From assembly GCA_965368175.1 (NCBI GenBank), contig CBDULX010000027.1, forward strand, positions 1 to 21,078: a DNA stretch of 21,078 nucleotides, given 5' to 3'. Below, piece by piece: positions 14,532 through 21,078 of this stretch. Source of the stretch: CBDULX01 sp965368175. Lineage in GTDB: Bacteria > Pseudomonadota > Gammaproteobacteria > SZUA-229. The translations under genes and the position numbers were made by a program. How positions within the stretch are numbered: position 1 is the first letter of the stretch; each line of letters starts with the position of its first letter. The notes under the pieces were generated by a model, which ran no database searches, had not been told where the DNA came from, and worked only from the letters and a program-made list of their open reading frames with translations.

Positions 14532-16263
14532 CTGGTTCCTGTTGAACAATTTGCTTGATCATATGCTGTAACGAATCAAAATTGAATGGTTTTTCTATTA
14601 AAGCATCAATGCCTGCTGCAAAATAACTATCACGTTCATCGGTCATTACACTGGCAGTCATTGCGATCACCGGGGCTTTAGTAAGAGATTGTTTTTTTAT
14701 AAGTTTGGTTGCCGCGATACCATCCAGCACCGGCATATGAATATCCATAAGTAATAAATCATACTCACCCTGCTTCAACGCCTCTATTGCCTGTTGACCA
14801 TTCTCCACAGTCATTATGTTATGCCCCTGACCAGTTAACAGGGTTTCGACAGCTATCCGACTGATACGATCATCATCCGCCACCAGAATATTCAGATGTT
14901 TTCCGATTACTGAGTTCTGTATAAGTTGTTCATCCTGTACAGTTAATTCACCTATTGGCAATAACACAGTTAAAATAAATTTACTGCCCTGCCCTTGTTC
15001 AGACAACACTATCAATTTACCATCCATTTTATCGACAATTCGTTTACAGATCGACAACCCCAGGCCCACTCCTTTATTGGCTGTTCTTTCAGGTGAAATC
15101 TGCTGAAAGGGTTCGAATATAGTTTCAAGTTTTTGTGGTGAAATACCCACACCGGTATCTTCCACTTCTATAACCAGCTTAAAACTATCTGCGCCCATAT
15201 TTTGCCCAGATATTTTTAATTTCACTTCGCCATGTTCGGTATATTTTTCAGCATTACTGACCAGATTGAGCACAATCTGTCTAAGTCGTGTTTCATCACC
15301 GACTAAACTGTAGGGCATATCATTATCCACATCTACAGTTAAGGTCACGTTCCCTTCTTCAAACATAGGTTCTACTAACATCAGGATATCTTCAACCCAA
15401 CGCCATAAGACGAATGACTCAATATTCAATTCAAGAGTACCAGACTCAATTTTGGAAAGATCCAGCAATTCATCGAGCAAGGCCAGTAAATTTTTACCTG
15501 AACGGTCCAGAGACTGTAAATAATATTGTTGTTGCACAGTTAAATCAGTGCTCTGCAACACCTGCACCATGCTTAATACACCATTCATTGGCGTTCTAAT
15601 TTCATGGCTCATATTAGCTAAAAACAGGCTTTTGGTTGAATTAGCCTGATTGGCCTGGCTCAGGGCACTATCCAGCTCATGAATGTTTTTTACCAGGCGT
15701 TTATTTTGTTCTTTTAGCCTGCTTTCATATACACTCATCTGAGTCGTGTATACACTCGTTAACAGGCTAATCACAAGCAGTCCAAACACAGTAGTGTAAA
15801 TGACGGTCTCAGTAATATTCAAATTCAGGAATAGATGAGACAATAAGATACTTGATATAGAAACACCGGTAACGACAATTCCAGCCCTCACACCTAGTAA
15901 AATATAAGAAATGTAAACTGCAGCGTAAAACCAGACAAGCCGGAACTCATCATTAGACACAGATATCATTGCACCAACAAATGTGATTAATGATGCCGTT
16001 ATCTGTAATTTGACAACTATAGTGAAATTTTGTCTAGATTGACGCAAATACCAGATCAAAAAGACATTAAACAGGGCATATCCATAATCGATAATGGACT
16101 GAATAATACCTATTTGCATCAGCCCAATGACACCCAGTGTTGCTATCAGGGAGGCAAATATAATTGCAATTCCCATAAACAAATTGAGCACACGGAATTT
16201 AAATACCAGATCATTTTCATGATTCTGGAACAGGTGACCACTGCTTAGGAACTGATTTAGCAT
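14521..16263 (-). CDS. Membrane-bound hybrid histidine kinase
   Basis: 580 residues. About six transmembrane helices in the first 172 residues form the sensor; there is no periplasmic domain and I cannot name the type. A short coiled coil (about 177-210) leads to HisKA with phospho-acceptor H220 in MSHEIRTPMNG. The ATPase domain has N-box N333/N337 (NLVSNAEKY), G1 DTGVG at 369-373 and G2 GVGLGL at 398-403. A C-terminal receiver carries DDD at 463-465, D507 in LLLMDIHMP and K558. Such kinases usually pass phosphate to an Hpt protein; none is in the window. The last residues GNL and the stop codon come from the repeat element end, directly after the final receiver helix, so function is probably unaffected. 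No strong ribosome site at the ATG. Confidence 0.92.
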   Translation of the reverse strand: MLNQFLSSGHLFQNHENDLVFKFRVLNLFMGIAIIFASLIATLGVIGLMQIGIIQSIIDYGYALFNVFLIWYLRQSRQNFTIVVKLQITASLITFVGAMISVSNDEFRLVWFYAAVYISYILLGVRAGIVVTGVSISSILLSHLFLNLNITETVIYTTVFGLLVISLLTSVYTTQMSVYESRLKEQNKRLVKNIHELDSALSQANQANSTKSLFLANMSHEIRTPMNGVLSMVQVLQSTDLTVQQQYYLQSLDRSGKNLLALLDELLDLSKIESGTLELNIESFVLWRWVEDILMLVEPMFEEGNVTLTVDVDNDMPYSLVGDETRLRQIVLNLVSNAEKYTEHGEVKLKISGQNMGADSFKLVIEVEDTGVGISPQKLETIFEPFQQISPERTANKGVGLGLSICKRIVDKMDGKLIVLSEQGQGSKFILTVLLPIGELTVQDEQLIQNSVIGKHLNILVADDDRISRIAVETLLTGQGHNIMTVENGQQAIEALKQGEYDLLLMDIHMPVLDGIAATKLIKKQSLTKAPVIAMTASVMTDERDSYFAAGIDALIEKPFNFDSLQHMIKQIVQQEPGNL

Positions 16264-16403
16264 GCTAAAAACCCGGAGATAAGATTTTTACTATCACTTC
16301 CTTAATGATTTATTTAAGTCCAGATGTAGACCTTATACTACTGTCTTAAGTAAAATAATGACATTAATAATTACATACCTCTATATTTAACATTATCACA
16401 CTC

Positions 16404-17111
16404 ATGACAAATACAGACAGCCTGCAGCCAATTGCCATTATTCACTCCTGTTTTAAAGAAAAATTCGGAATACCCAGGCAACCCGGACTCACCCAGATAC
16501 CGGCGACGATAGTTATGAAACCTGAATACTCACAGCCAGAAGCCTTCAGAGCACTTGAGACTTTCTCACATATCTGGATTATTTTCCTGTTTCATCAAAC
16601 CAGAAATGATGGCTGGAAACCGACTGTGCGACCTCCTCGCCTGGGTGGTAATGAAAAAGTAGGTATATTTGCCAGTCGTTCAATGTTTCGGCCAAATCCC
16701 ATAGGCCTTTCAGTGGTTGAACTGTCTGCGGTGAAATCGACATCCAGGGGCATTGAGCTCGACATCATTGGCGGCGATTTCCTGGACCAGACCCCAGTCC
16801 TGGATATCAAACCTTACCTTCCTTATGTAGATTCCATCCATGATGCCATGGCGGGTTACGCTGTTACCAAACCTGATGAAAAATTTAATGTAGACTTCAC
16901 ACCAGAAGCTCGTAATCAACTTTCGCAACTTAATGATGCTGAGCATATTCAGCAGGTCTTGACAGAAACCCTGCAACTTGACCCAAGACCCGCATATAAA
17001 ACCCATACAGACAATAAAGAATATGCCATGCGTATATATAACTTTGATGTTAAATGGAATATCAAAAAATCAACTGTTTTTGTGACTTCGATTGAATCGA
17101 TACATACTTAA
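16404..17111 (+). CDS. trmO: tRNA (adenine(37)-N6)-methyltransferase
   Basis: 235 residues, the same length as E. coli TrmO (YaeB, formerly TsaA). It methylates N6 of the threonylcarbamoyl-adenosine at position 37 in some tRNA-Thr, using S-adenosylmethionine. Family signatures: the N-terminal IAIIHSCFKEKFGIPRQPGL, the segment LETFSHIWIIFLFH, VRPPRLGGNEKVGIFASRS at about 75-93, FRPNPIGLS at 95-103 and LDIKPYLPYVDS near 152-163, then the short C-terminal domain with DPRPAYK. The start is the first ATG, without a clear ribosome site. It diverges from the hybrid kinase gene across 140 nt and has no obvious terminator. Confidence 0.95.
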   Translation: MTNTDSLQPIAIIHSCFKEKFGIPRQPGLTQIPATIVMKPEYSQPEAFRALETFSHIWIIFLFHQTRNDGWKPTVRPPRLGGNEKVGIFASRSMFRPNPIGLSVVELSAVKSTSRGIELDIIGGDFLDQTPVLDIKPYLPYVDSIHDAMAGYAVTKPDEKFNVDFTPEARNQLSQLNDAEHIQQVLTETLQLDPRPAYKTHTDNKEYAMRIYNFDVKWNIKKSTVFVTSIESIHT

Positions 17112-17560
17112 TCGACTTGTCACTGCTGCCCCGCTAACTCTATAGATTTTAATCATATGTCCGCTCGCACAAGCTTACAGCGAGACATATCATTTTATAG
17201 AACATGAAAACATACAAATTAGTAATTGTGTCATCTCGATTGAGTGAAGCGTAGTGGTGTATCTAAAATGCTTTTCTTATACTAAAACCATAAGATCTCT
17301 CGATCTCTAATGGCTCTCACTTAAGGAAAATATTTAGCCCGCTGCTTCGTCATACCGGAATAACGCAATACGTTAATATTTAGTCTTAAGTAAGTGCCTT
17401 TACTCTCGGTCCCACATAATTTAAACACATTTAATTCATTACATAATTAAATACTTATGTTAAATAAAATATACATAATACGGCATCCGAAGCTTGCTAT
17501 CCAGGACCCTGCTGACTATATAACAATAACCAAATAGATATTAATGGCAGGTAATAAACC
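17112..17560. other. Non-coding gap after trmO
   Basis: About 450 bp, AT-rich, no convincing gene. It contains a segment around 17229-17308 with repeat-like wording (GTCATCTCGAT ... AGATCTCTCGAT), but its two halves do not pair well enough to call a palindromic repeat. Confidence 0.4.
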
Positions 17561-17785
17561 ATGCATGCAATTCAAGTTTACGTCGATGAAACCCTTGATA
17601 CCAACGGTCTGGAAAAAATCAAAGAAGCTTTATTAATGATCCCTCATGTCCAGGATGTTATTGTCACAATTTCTATGCCCCACGATGTGGTCATTGAATA
17701 CAATGCATCGAACCAGTCAACTCCAATAAAAATCATGGAATCTTTACATCAACAAGGTTTGCACCCCGACATTATCTCTGCATAA
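17561..17785 (+). CDS. Small HMA-like (ferredoxin-fold) protein lacking CxxC
   Basis: 74 residues. The pattern strand (AIQVYVDE), helix (GLEKIKEALLMI), strand (VQDVIVTIS), strand (DVVIEYN), helix (TPIKIMESLHQQG), strand (HPDII) is that of heavy-metal-associated domains such as CopZ. The metal-binding CxxC of true chaperones is absent from the first loop, which reads DETLDTNG, and there is no cysteine at all. It is therefore unlikely to bind copper in the usual way; it may use the fold for protein contacts. AGG lies 9 nt before the ATG. It stands alone between long AT-rich gaps and is followed by a hairpin at 17799. Real gene likely, function unknown. Confidence 0.7.
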   Translation: MHAIQVYVDETLDTNGLEKIKEALLMIPHVQDVIVTISMPHDVVIEYNASNQSTPIKIMESLHQQGLHPDIISA

Positions 17786-17798
17786 TTTAGACTTTTAG

Positions 17799-17837
17799 GC
17801 AGGTTCAATTTCTGGCATATACGGAGATTGAACCTGC
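17799..17837 (+). terminator. Hairpin downstream of the HMA-like gene
   Basis: GCAGGTTCAAT (17799-17809) and ATTGAACCTGC (17827-17837) form a perfect 11-bp stem, extendable by three more pairs with one wobble. It begins 13 nt after the stop codon. There is no T-run behind it, so termination is uncertain; a palindrome CTGTCTAGACAG follows immediately. Confidence 0.5.
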
Positions 17838-18306
17838 TGTCTAGACAGGTCGTTTAAAATCACCATACTACAGCAATAATCAGGATCTATATTCTAATTA
17901 ACTAATACTAATTGGTTTTTTAATCAAATTTTAGTTATTAGAATACTCTCACAGGCTGATTAATCTAATAAATTGCGATTACGAGCCTGACCTCACACTC
18001 TGATAAGAATTCTTTCGGGCTGATGTATTTATCTGGATTTAATAATCCGATCAATGATCCAGTTAAACTCATCAAAAAATGCAAATTAGCAGTGGTGATC
18101 TATAATAGCATTAGAGAATGGTGATCTATATTATGCGCTGACTATGAATTACTCAAACGGCTTCAAAATGTATACTCCATCGATTAAGATATAGCTATAC
18201 CTCAAAACAGACCTTTGAAATAGCTTTGTTAATGACTGTTCACAATCATTCCAGGGGATAGTCAGGTAAGCGTTTAGAAAATTAAATAATACAGCATTGG
18301 GCAAAC
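17838..18306. other. AT-rich non-coding gap with a 12-bp direct repeat
   Basis: About 470 bp without a convincing gene. TGGTGATCTATA occurs at 18093-18104 and again at 18119-18130, a spacing of 26 bp, some 180 bp before the small membrane protein gene. This could be a pair of protein-binding sites or a chance repeat. Confidence 0.35.
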
Positions 18307-18702
18307 ATGGCACTCAGCGAAACCATTTCATTATTCAGATCGATATCAGGATTATTTCTGGGACTAACTATCTTTGGTTTAATAGTCACACCCGAATCCA
18401 GCACTATAATTCAACTATTTAGAATATTATCCATGCTGGTTTTTGCAGTTGCCACCCTGACACCGGTTTCCAATTATCAAAATCGGCTTCGTTACATCTA
18501 TACTGCTATATATATTTTCGGAATCATTATCGCAATCCCACTCTTATTACATGCCTATAACCGAGATATCTACGGCCACGACCCGGACTACGCAGTAATG
18601 ATATTCAGGCTCCTGCAAATTGAAATTTGCATTATATTTGCCATTATATCCTCTAATACAGCAACAAAATCGATCAGCTCAAATTCCGATATTTTCAGGT
18701 AA
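18307..18702 (+). CDS. Small four-helix membrane protein of unknown function
   Basis: 131 residues; I do not recognise the family. Four hydrophobic stretches are visible at about 10-28 (ISGLFLGLTIFGLIV), 34-53 (IIQLFRILSMLVFAVA), 62-82 (YIYTAIYIFGIIIAIPLLL) and 97-115 (IFRLLQIEICIIFAII). Between helices 3 and 4 lies a polar loop, NRDIYGHDPDY. The tail is Ser/Asn-rich (SSNTATKSISSNSD). No signal-peptide cleavage site and no CxxC or His motif. The start is the first ATG with only a weak TTGGG before it. It faces the broken trhO gene convergently, with an element end between them. Confidence 0.55.
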   Translation: MALSETISLFRSISGLFLGLTIFGLIVTPESSTIIQLFRILSMLVFAVATLTPVSNYQNRLRYIYTAIYIFGIIIAIPLLLHAYNRDIYGHDPDYAVMIFRLLQIEICIIFAIISSNTATKSISSNSDIFR

Positions 18703-18742
18703 TTTATGTCATTATATGTGACACCTGATTGTTTTATACTCG

Positions 18743-19156
18743 CTAAAAACGTCCGGACTTAATCAGAGGTTCCCTGAGTTTCTTTACCTGGCGTTTTTTG
18801 TATTTCATTTCTTTACGCTGTTTATTTATCTCCGTAACAGCCGAACCTATATGATCTTCGCCACGTGCTCTGGCTAATTGAACCTGCTTCTCACGTTCCA
18901 TAAAACGACTACGCTGTTGTTCTGTTTTTTGATCAAAACAGTGAGGACAACTCACACCCTGAATATATTTGTTGCTTTTTTTGTCATCTTCTGTGATGGG
19001 TAAACGGCAGGCATGACACTGATCATAATTTCCTTTTTCAAGGGCATGAGTAACACTCACTCGATTATCAAAAACAAAACATTCGCCTTGCCAAAGTGAT
19101 TCTTCTTCTGGCACGGTTTCAAGATATTTAACCTCCCTGTAGATGATAAACTTCAT
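18743..19156 (-). pseudogene. trhO: trhO, C-terminal fragment (after frameshift)
   Basis: Frame +1 relative to the upstream trhO fragment. The homologous part begins at about 19133 (VKYLETVPEEESLWQGECFVFDNRVSVTHALE), which continues the TrhO sequence directly after its HLQGG; the ATG at 19156 is an accident of the overlap. Two CxxC pairs (CHAC at 47-50 and CPHC at 70-73 of this frame) form the small zinc-like domain usual in this protein's C-terminus. The reading frame is otherwise intact, so the shift is recent, a sequencing error, or bypassed by the ribosome. The last residues LREPLIKS are encoded by a perfect copy of the dispersed element end (18756-18773), and the stop TAG lies beyond it in GRF-stop, so the native C-terminus has been replaced. 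Confidence 0.8.
18756..18773 (-). repeat. Solo element end inside the trhO 3' region
   Basis: On the minus strand this reads GGAACCTCTGATTAAGTC, identical at 18 of 18 positions to one end of the two full copies. The inside part and the second end are not recognisable on the other side, and the flank (CTCAG) is not the YTAG type, so it is a fragment left after deletion or recombination. It is translated as the C-terminal residues REPLIK plus neighbours of the trhO fragment. Confidence 0.75.
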
Positions 19157-19742
19157 TAAACCCCTGCTCTTTCAAATAAGCCGTGGATTTTTCACATCGG
19201 ATACCACCCGTACAAAACATAGCTACTTTTTTGTTTTTTTCCGGGTCCATATTTTGTTTTACATAATCAGGAAACTGCCGAAAGGTTTCCGTATTCGGAT
19301 CTATTGCATTTTTAAAGCTACCGATAGCTGCTTCATATCCATTACGTGTATCTATTAATGTTACATCAGGATCAGAAATCAGGGCATTCCAGTCTTCTGG
19401 TTTCACATAGGTTCCTACTACATGATTTGGATCTATACCCTGCACTCCCATAGTGACGATTTCCTTTTTTAATTTTACTCGTGTACGGTAAAATGGCATA
19501 ACCTCATCATAGGAAACCTTATGCCGAATATCCGATAAGCGTGCATCTGATTTTAACCAGTTTAATAAAAGATCAATTGATTTTTGACTTCCAGCAACCG
19601 TGCCATTAATGCCTTCATGAGCTAATAACAAGGTCCCCTTGATATTATTCTCAAGCATTAAATCTAATAAAGGCTGACGTAATTCCCTGTAGTTATCAAG
19701 AATAACAAAGTGATACAGGGCGGATATAACAATCTGAGACAT
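19128..19742 (-). pseudogene. trhO: trhO, N-terminal and rhodanese part (frameshifted)
   Basis: 204 residues up to a TAA at 19128-19130. TrhO (YceA) makes 5-hydroxyuridine at position 34 of certain tRNAs in an oxygen-dependent reaction. The N-terminal domain (SALYHFVILDNYRELR ... GTLLLAHEGINGTVAGS) and the rhodanese domain (VTLIDTRNGYEAAIGSFKNAIDP, then MFCTGGIRCEKS with C177 and C183) are complete. The family normally runs to about 350 residues with HLQGG followed by (I/V)(L)KYLE; here GGA GGT TAA stops it, and the next codons resume one base later in the other frame. The stop is preceded by AGGGAGG, a Shine-Dalgarno-like run. ATG at 19742 has AGG upstream. Probably broken unless a +1 shift occurs. 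Confidence 0.85.
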
Positions 19743-19914
19743 ATGTAAAACCTGTGCTGCAATCTGAAACTAAATTTAGCCCAGCTAAAAAATCAGATCA
19801 TTATACACCTATACATTTCAGGAACGAAAATCAGGTGCCGTTATCGAGGGATACTGGGCCGGATCACTGCTACAGGGATGCAAACCGGATTAATGTATCT
19901 GAATTGATGAATTG

Positions 19915-19934
19915 GGTCGGGACGTGAGGATCTA
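19915..19934 (-). repeat. Degenerate copy of the tRNA-Pro 3' end
   Basis: GGTCGGGACGTGAGGATCT matches the 3' end of the tRNA-Pro gene at 20115-20133 at 17 of 19 positions, in the same orientation and exactly 200 bp away. It could be the relic of an integration (att) site or of a duplicated tRNA; no integrase is present. Confidence 0.5.
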
Positions 19935-20013
19935 CGAAATACATTCCTGTATTTCGCCCTGCAGGCCGCCCTCTAAACCAGGGCGTTCAACATGGCTCCT
20001 GCCATGTTGTGAA
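19935..20013. repeat. Cluster of hairpins downstream of tRNA-Pro
   Basis: Two perfect 9-bp stems with 4-nt loops stand in tandem: CGAAATACA/TGTATTTCG (19935-19943, 19948-19956) and CAACATGGC/GCCATGTTG (19988-19996, 20001-20009), the second extended by TTC/GAA with one bulge. Between them CGCCCT (19955-19960) pairs with AGGGCG (19980-19985). The compact, regular layout suggests a REP-like mobile repeat rather than a terminator. The remainder of 19743-19914 shows nothing. Confidence 0.5.
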
Positions 20014-20071
20014 CGAGTACGCACCATTGAAAGCATGGCGCTAAAGAACGCACCCACTCAACCCACCCAGA

Positions 20072-20112
20072 CAAATAAAAAAGGCCTCTGCAAAAGAGGC
20101 CTTTTTTATTTG
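20072..20112 (-). terminator. Terminator of tRNA-Pro
   Basis: A perfect 17-bp stem: CAAATAAAAAAGGCCTC (20072-20088) with GAGGCCTTTTTTATTTG (20096-20112) around a 7-nt loop. It begins 1 nt after the tRNA 3' end on the minus strand. It is symmetrical with T-runs on both strands, so it can stop transcription either way. Confidence 0.92.
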
Positions 20113-20113
20113 T

Positions 20114-20191
<78 letters not shown>

Positions 20192-20283
20192 TAAGGCGAT
20201 GAAATATACACTATGTTGGTGGTCGATTAAAGCGGAAACTTGAATGTTTCAGGGCCAAATGGTGTAGAAGCTGGAAATCAGGC

Positions 20284-20313
20284 AAAAAAATAGCCCCCTG
20301 GGGCTATTTTTTT
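20284..20313 (-). terminator. Terminator of the pheT-ihfA-merR operon
   Basis: TAGCCC (20291-20296) pairs with GGGCTA (20301-20306) around CCTG, with seven A/T pairs continuing on both sides. On the minus strand the stem starts in the TAG stop codon of the MerR gene and ends in a T-run. Confidence 0.9.
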
Positions 20314-20660
20314 AGCATATCCAGAATCTCTTCCAGTTCGCTGTGTATCTGTTTGATGACCTGATGAGTCTGGTTGTTATCGTCCCTGGCATGATCACCG
20401 GTGAGCTGCTGCCGAGCACCGCCAATGGTGAAGCCCTGATCGTAAAGCAAACTGCGAATCTGGCGAATCAGAATTACATCGTGTCGTTGGTAATAACGTC
20501 GATTGCCCCGGCGCTTGACTGGCTTGAGCTGAGTAAACTCCTGCTCCCAGTAACGTAAAACGTGGGGTTTCACACCACACAGGTCACTTACTTCACCAAT
20601 GGTAAAATAGCGCTTGCTTGGTATGACAGGTAGTTCGTTATTATTGCTGGCTTCCAGCAT
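20304..20660 (-). CDS. MerR-family transcriptional regulator of the ihfA operon
   Basis: 118 residues. The N-terminal winged helix-turn-helix is clear: RYFTIGEVSDLCGVKPHVLRYWEQEF (17-42) followed by the wing RRGNRRYYQRHDVILI (50-65). A short helix region and a Gln/His-rich tail ending in a coiled stretch (IKQIHSELEEILDMLKK) follow; there is no cysteine-based metal site or ligand domain, so the effector is unknown. Its ATG lies 20 nt inside ihfA in another frame, so translation is coupled. This small MerR protein after ihfA is conserved in pseudomonads and many other gammaproteobacteria, where its role has not been settled to my knowledge. Terminator overlaps its stop. Confidence 0.92.
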   Translation of the reverse strand: MLEASNNNELPVIPSKRYFTIGEVSDLCGVKPHVLRYWEQEFTQLKPVKRRGNRRYYQRHDVILIRQIRSLLYDQGFTIGGARQQLTGDHARDDNNQTHQVIKQIHSELEEILDMLKK

Positions 20661-20940
20661 ATGCCTCGACCCGTTGTTTTAATTTTTGTCCTGGACGAAA
20701 AGTAACCACTCGACGTGCGCAAATGGGAATTTCTTCCCCGGTTTTTGGATTGCGTCCCGGTCTTTGGGTTTTATCCCGCAATGTAAAGTTTCCAAAGCCC
20801 GAAAGCTTTACATTGTAAGCATTCTCCAGTGCATCACGAACTTCTTCAAAGAATAGCTCGACCAGCTCTTTGGCTTCACGCTTATTTAAACCGAGTTCAT
20901 CGAACAGACATTCAGCCATATCCGCTTTGGTTAATGCCAT
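20641..20940 (-). CDS. ihfA: Integration host factor subunit alpha
   Basis: 99 residues, the expected length. IHF-alpha pairs with IHF-beta to bend DNA sharply at specific sites, aiding sigma-54 promoters, recombination and nucleoid structure. Signatures: MALTKADMAECLFDELGLNKREAKELVELFFEEV, then the HU/IHF core LSGFGNFTLRDKTQRPGRNPKTGEEI with the proline-containing DNA-intercalating beta arm (RPGRNPKTGEEIPI, about 60-73) and VVTFRPGQKLKQRVE. Its ATG is 2 nt after the pheT stop, and the ribosome site (GGGAG) lies in the end of pheT, so it is translated as part of the pheST operon. IHF could serve the sigma-54 activator encoded at 6481-7434. Confidence 0.97.
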   Translation of the reverse strand: MALTKADMAECLFDELGLNKREAKELVELFFEEVRDALENAYNVKLSGFGNFTLRDKTQRPGRNPKTGEEIPICARRVVTFRPGQKLKQRVEAYAGSQQ

Positions 20941-20942
20941 TT

Positions 20943-21078
20943 CTACTCCCGCAGTGTAGCACCGAAATCTTTACCTAGTGCAGTTACAATCTTTGTTATT
21001 TCTGATTCCACATCTTCATCCATAAGAGTGCGGGAAAATCCTTGTAAAATCAAGCCTAAAGCGACACTTTTTAGACCA
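20943..21078 (-). CDS. pheT: Phenylalanine-tRNA ligase beta subunit, C-terminal end (partial)
   Basis: Only the last 44 codons are in the window, running off the right edge. On the minus strand they read GLKSVALGLILQGFSRTL, then MDEDVESEITKIVTALG and KDFGATLRE-stop. This is the anticodon-binding (B8, ferredoxin-like) domain that closes PheT; the SxALGLxxQxxSRTL pattern is diagnostic. PheT with PheS charges tRNA-Phe. The following ihfA starts 2 nt later, the standard gammaproteobacterial arrangement. Confidence 0.93.
   Translation of the reverse strand, partial: GLKSVALGLILQGFSRTLMDEDVESEITKIVTALGKDFGATLRE

Noticed and set aside
9510..16263. The hybrid kinase and REC-GGDEF-EAL protein as a dedicated two-component pair
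   Set aside because: They are separated by pepN and its terminator, and a hybrid kinase would normally need an Hpt protein; nothing in the sequence ties them together.
17229..17308. GTCATCTCGAT ... AGATCTCTCGAT as a palindromic dispersed repeat
   Set aside because: Wording resembles palindromic repeats seen in other bacteria, but the two halves do not pair well and no second copy is in the window.

Overview
The window reads as chromosomal DNA of a gammaproteobacterium outside the Enterobacterales. The right edge carries the conserved order pheT - ihfA - MerR-type regulator - tRNA-Pro(GGG), a layout I know from pseudomonads and relatives. Other genes (pepN, trmO, trhO, an AroG-type DAHP synthase, a TusE/DsrC-family protein, a YigB-like phosphatase) fit the same class. 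I cannot name a genus. There is no phage, plasmid, CRISPR or transposase gene.

Layout, left to right. (1) 1-1450: a secreted DUF1223 protein (-) diverges from a glutathione S-transferase-like protein (+). (2) 1580-2765: a stand-alone TusE/DsrC-family protein with its own inverted repeat upstream and a strong terminator, then an exported four-EF-hand protein. (3) 2917-6285, all minus strand: inositol-monophosphatase-like enzyme, SPOR-domain membrane protein, HAD phosphatase (GTGA overlap with the SPOR gene) and DAHP synthase. (4) 6481-8150, minus strand: a TauE/SafE-type membrane protein followed 11 nt later by a sigma-54 activator that has no sensory domain. (5) 8324-9349: an atypical short-chain dehydrogenase/epimerase (+) that seems to start at ATC. 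(6) 9510-16263, minus strand: an REC-GGDEF-EAL protein, aminopeptidase N and a membrane hybrid histidine kinase. (7) 16404-18702, plus strand: trmO, a small HMA-like protein and a small membrane protein, separated by AT-rich gaps. (8) 18743-19742: trhO, broken by a frameshift. (9) 19900-21078: a hairpin cluster, tRNA-Pro, MerR regulator, ihfA and the end of pheT.

The most notable pattern is a short dispersed element. Two full copies (2798-2871 and 6408-6484, opposite orientations) are about 66-69 bp long, have 18-bp imperfect inverted ends of the form GGAACCTCTGATTAAGTC, and are flanked by YTAG-type tetranucleotides. More ends of the same element occur at 14199, 14514 and 18756. Three genes (sigma-54 activator, hybrid kinase, trhO) take their stop codon or last residues from these ends. 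It looks like a transposase-less miniature element, possibly mobilised by an IS5-like transposase elsewhere in the genome.

Other points of interest are the trhO frameshift next to a Shine-Dalgarno-like stretch, an epimerase-family protein with neither an ATG at the expected start nor the YxxxK catalytic pair, a single-cysteine TusE/DsrC protein, and a degenerate copy of the tRNA-Pro 3' end exactly 200 bp from the real one.
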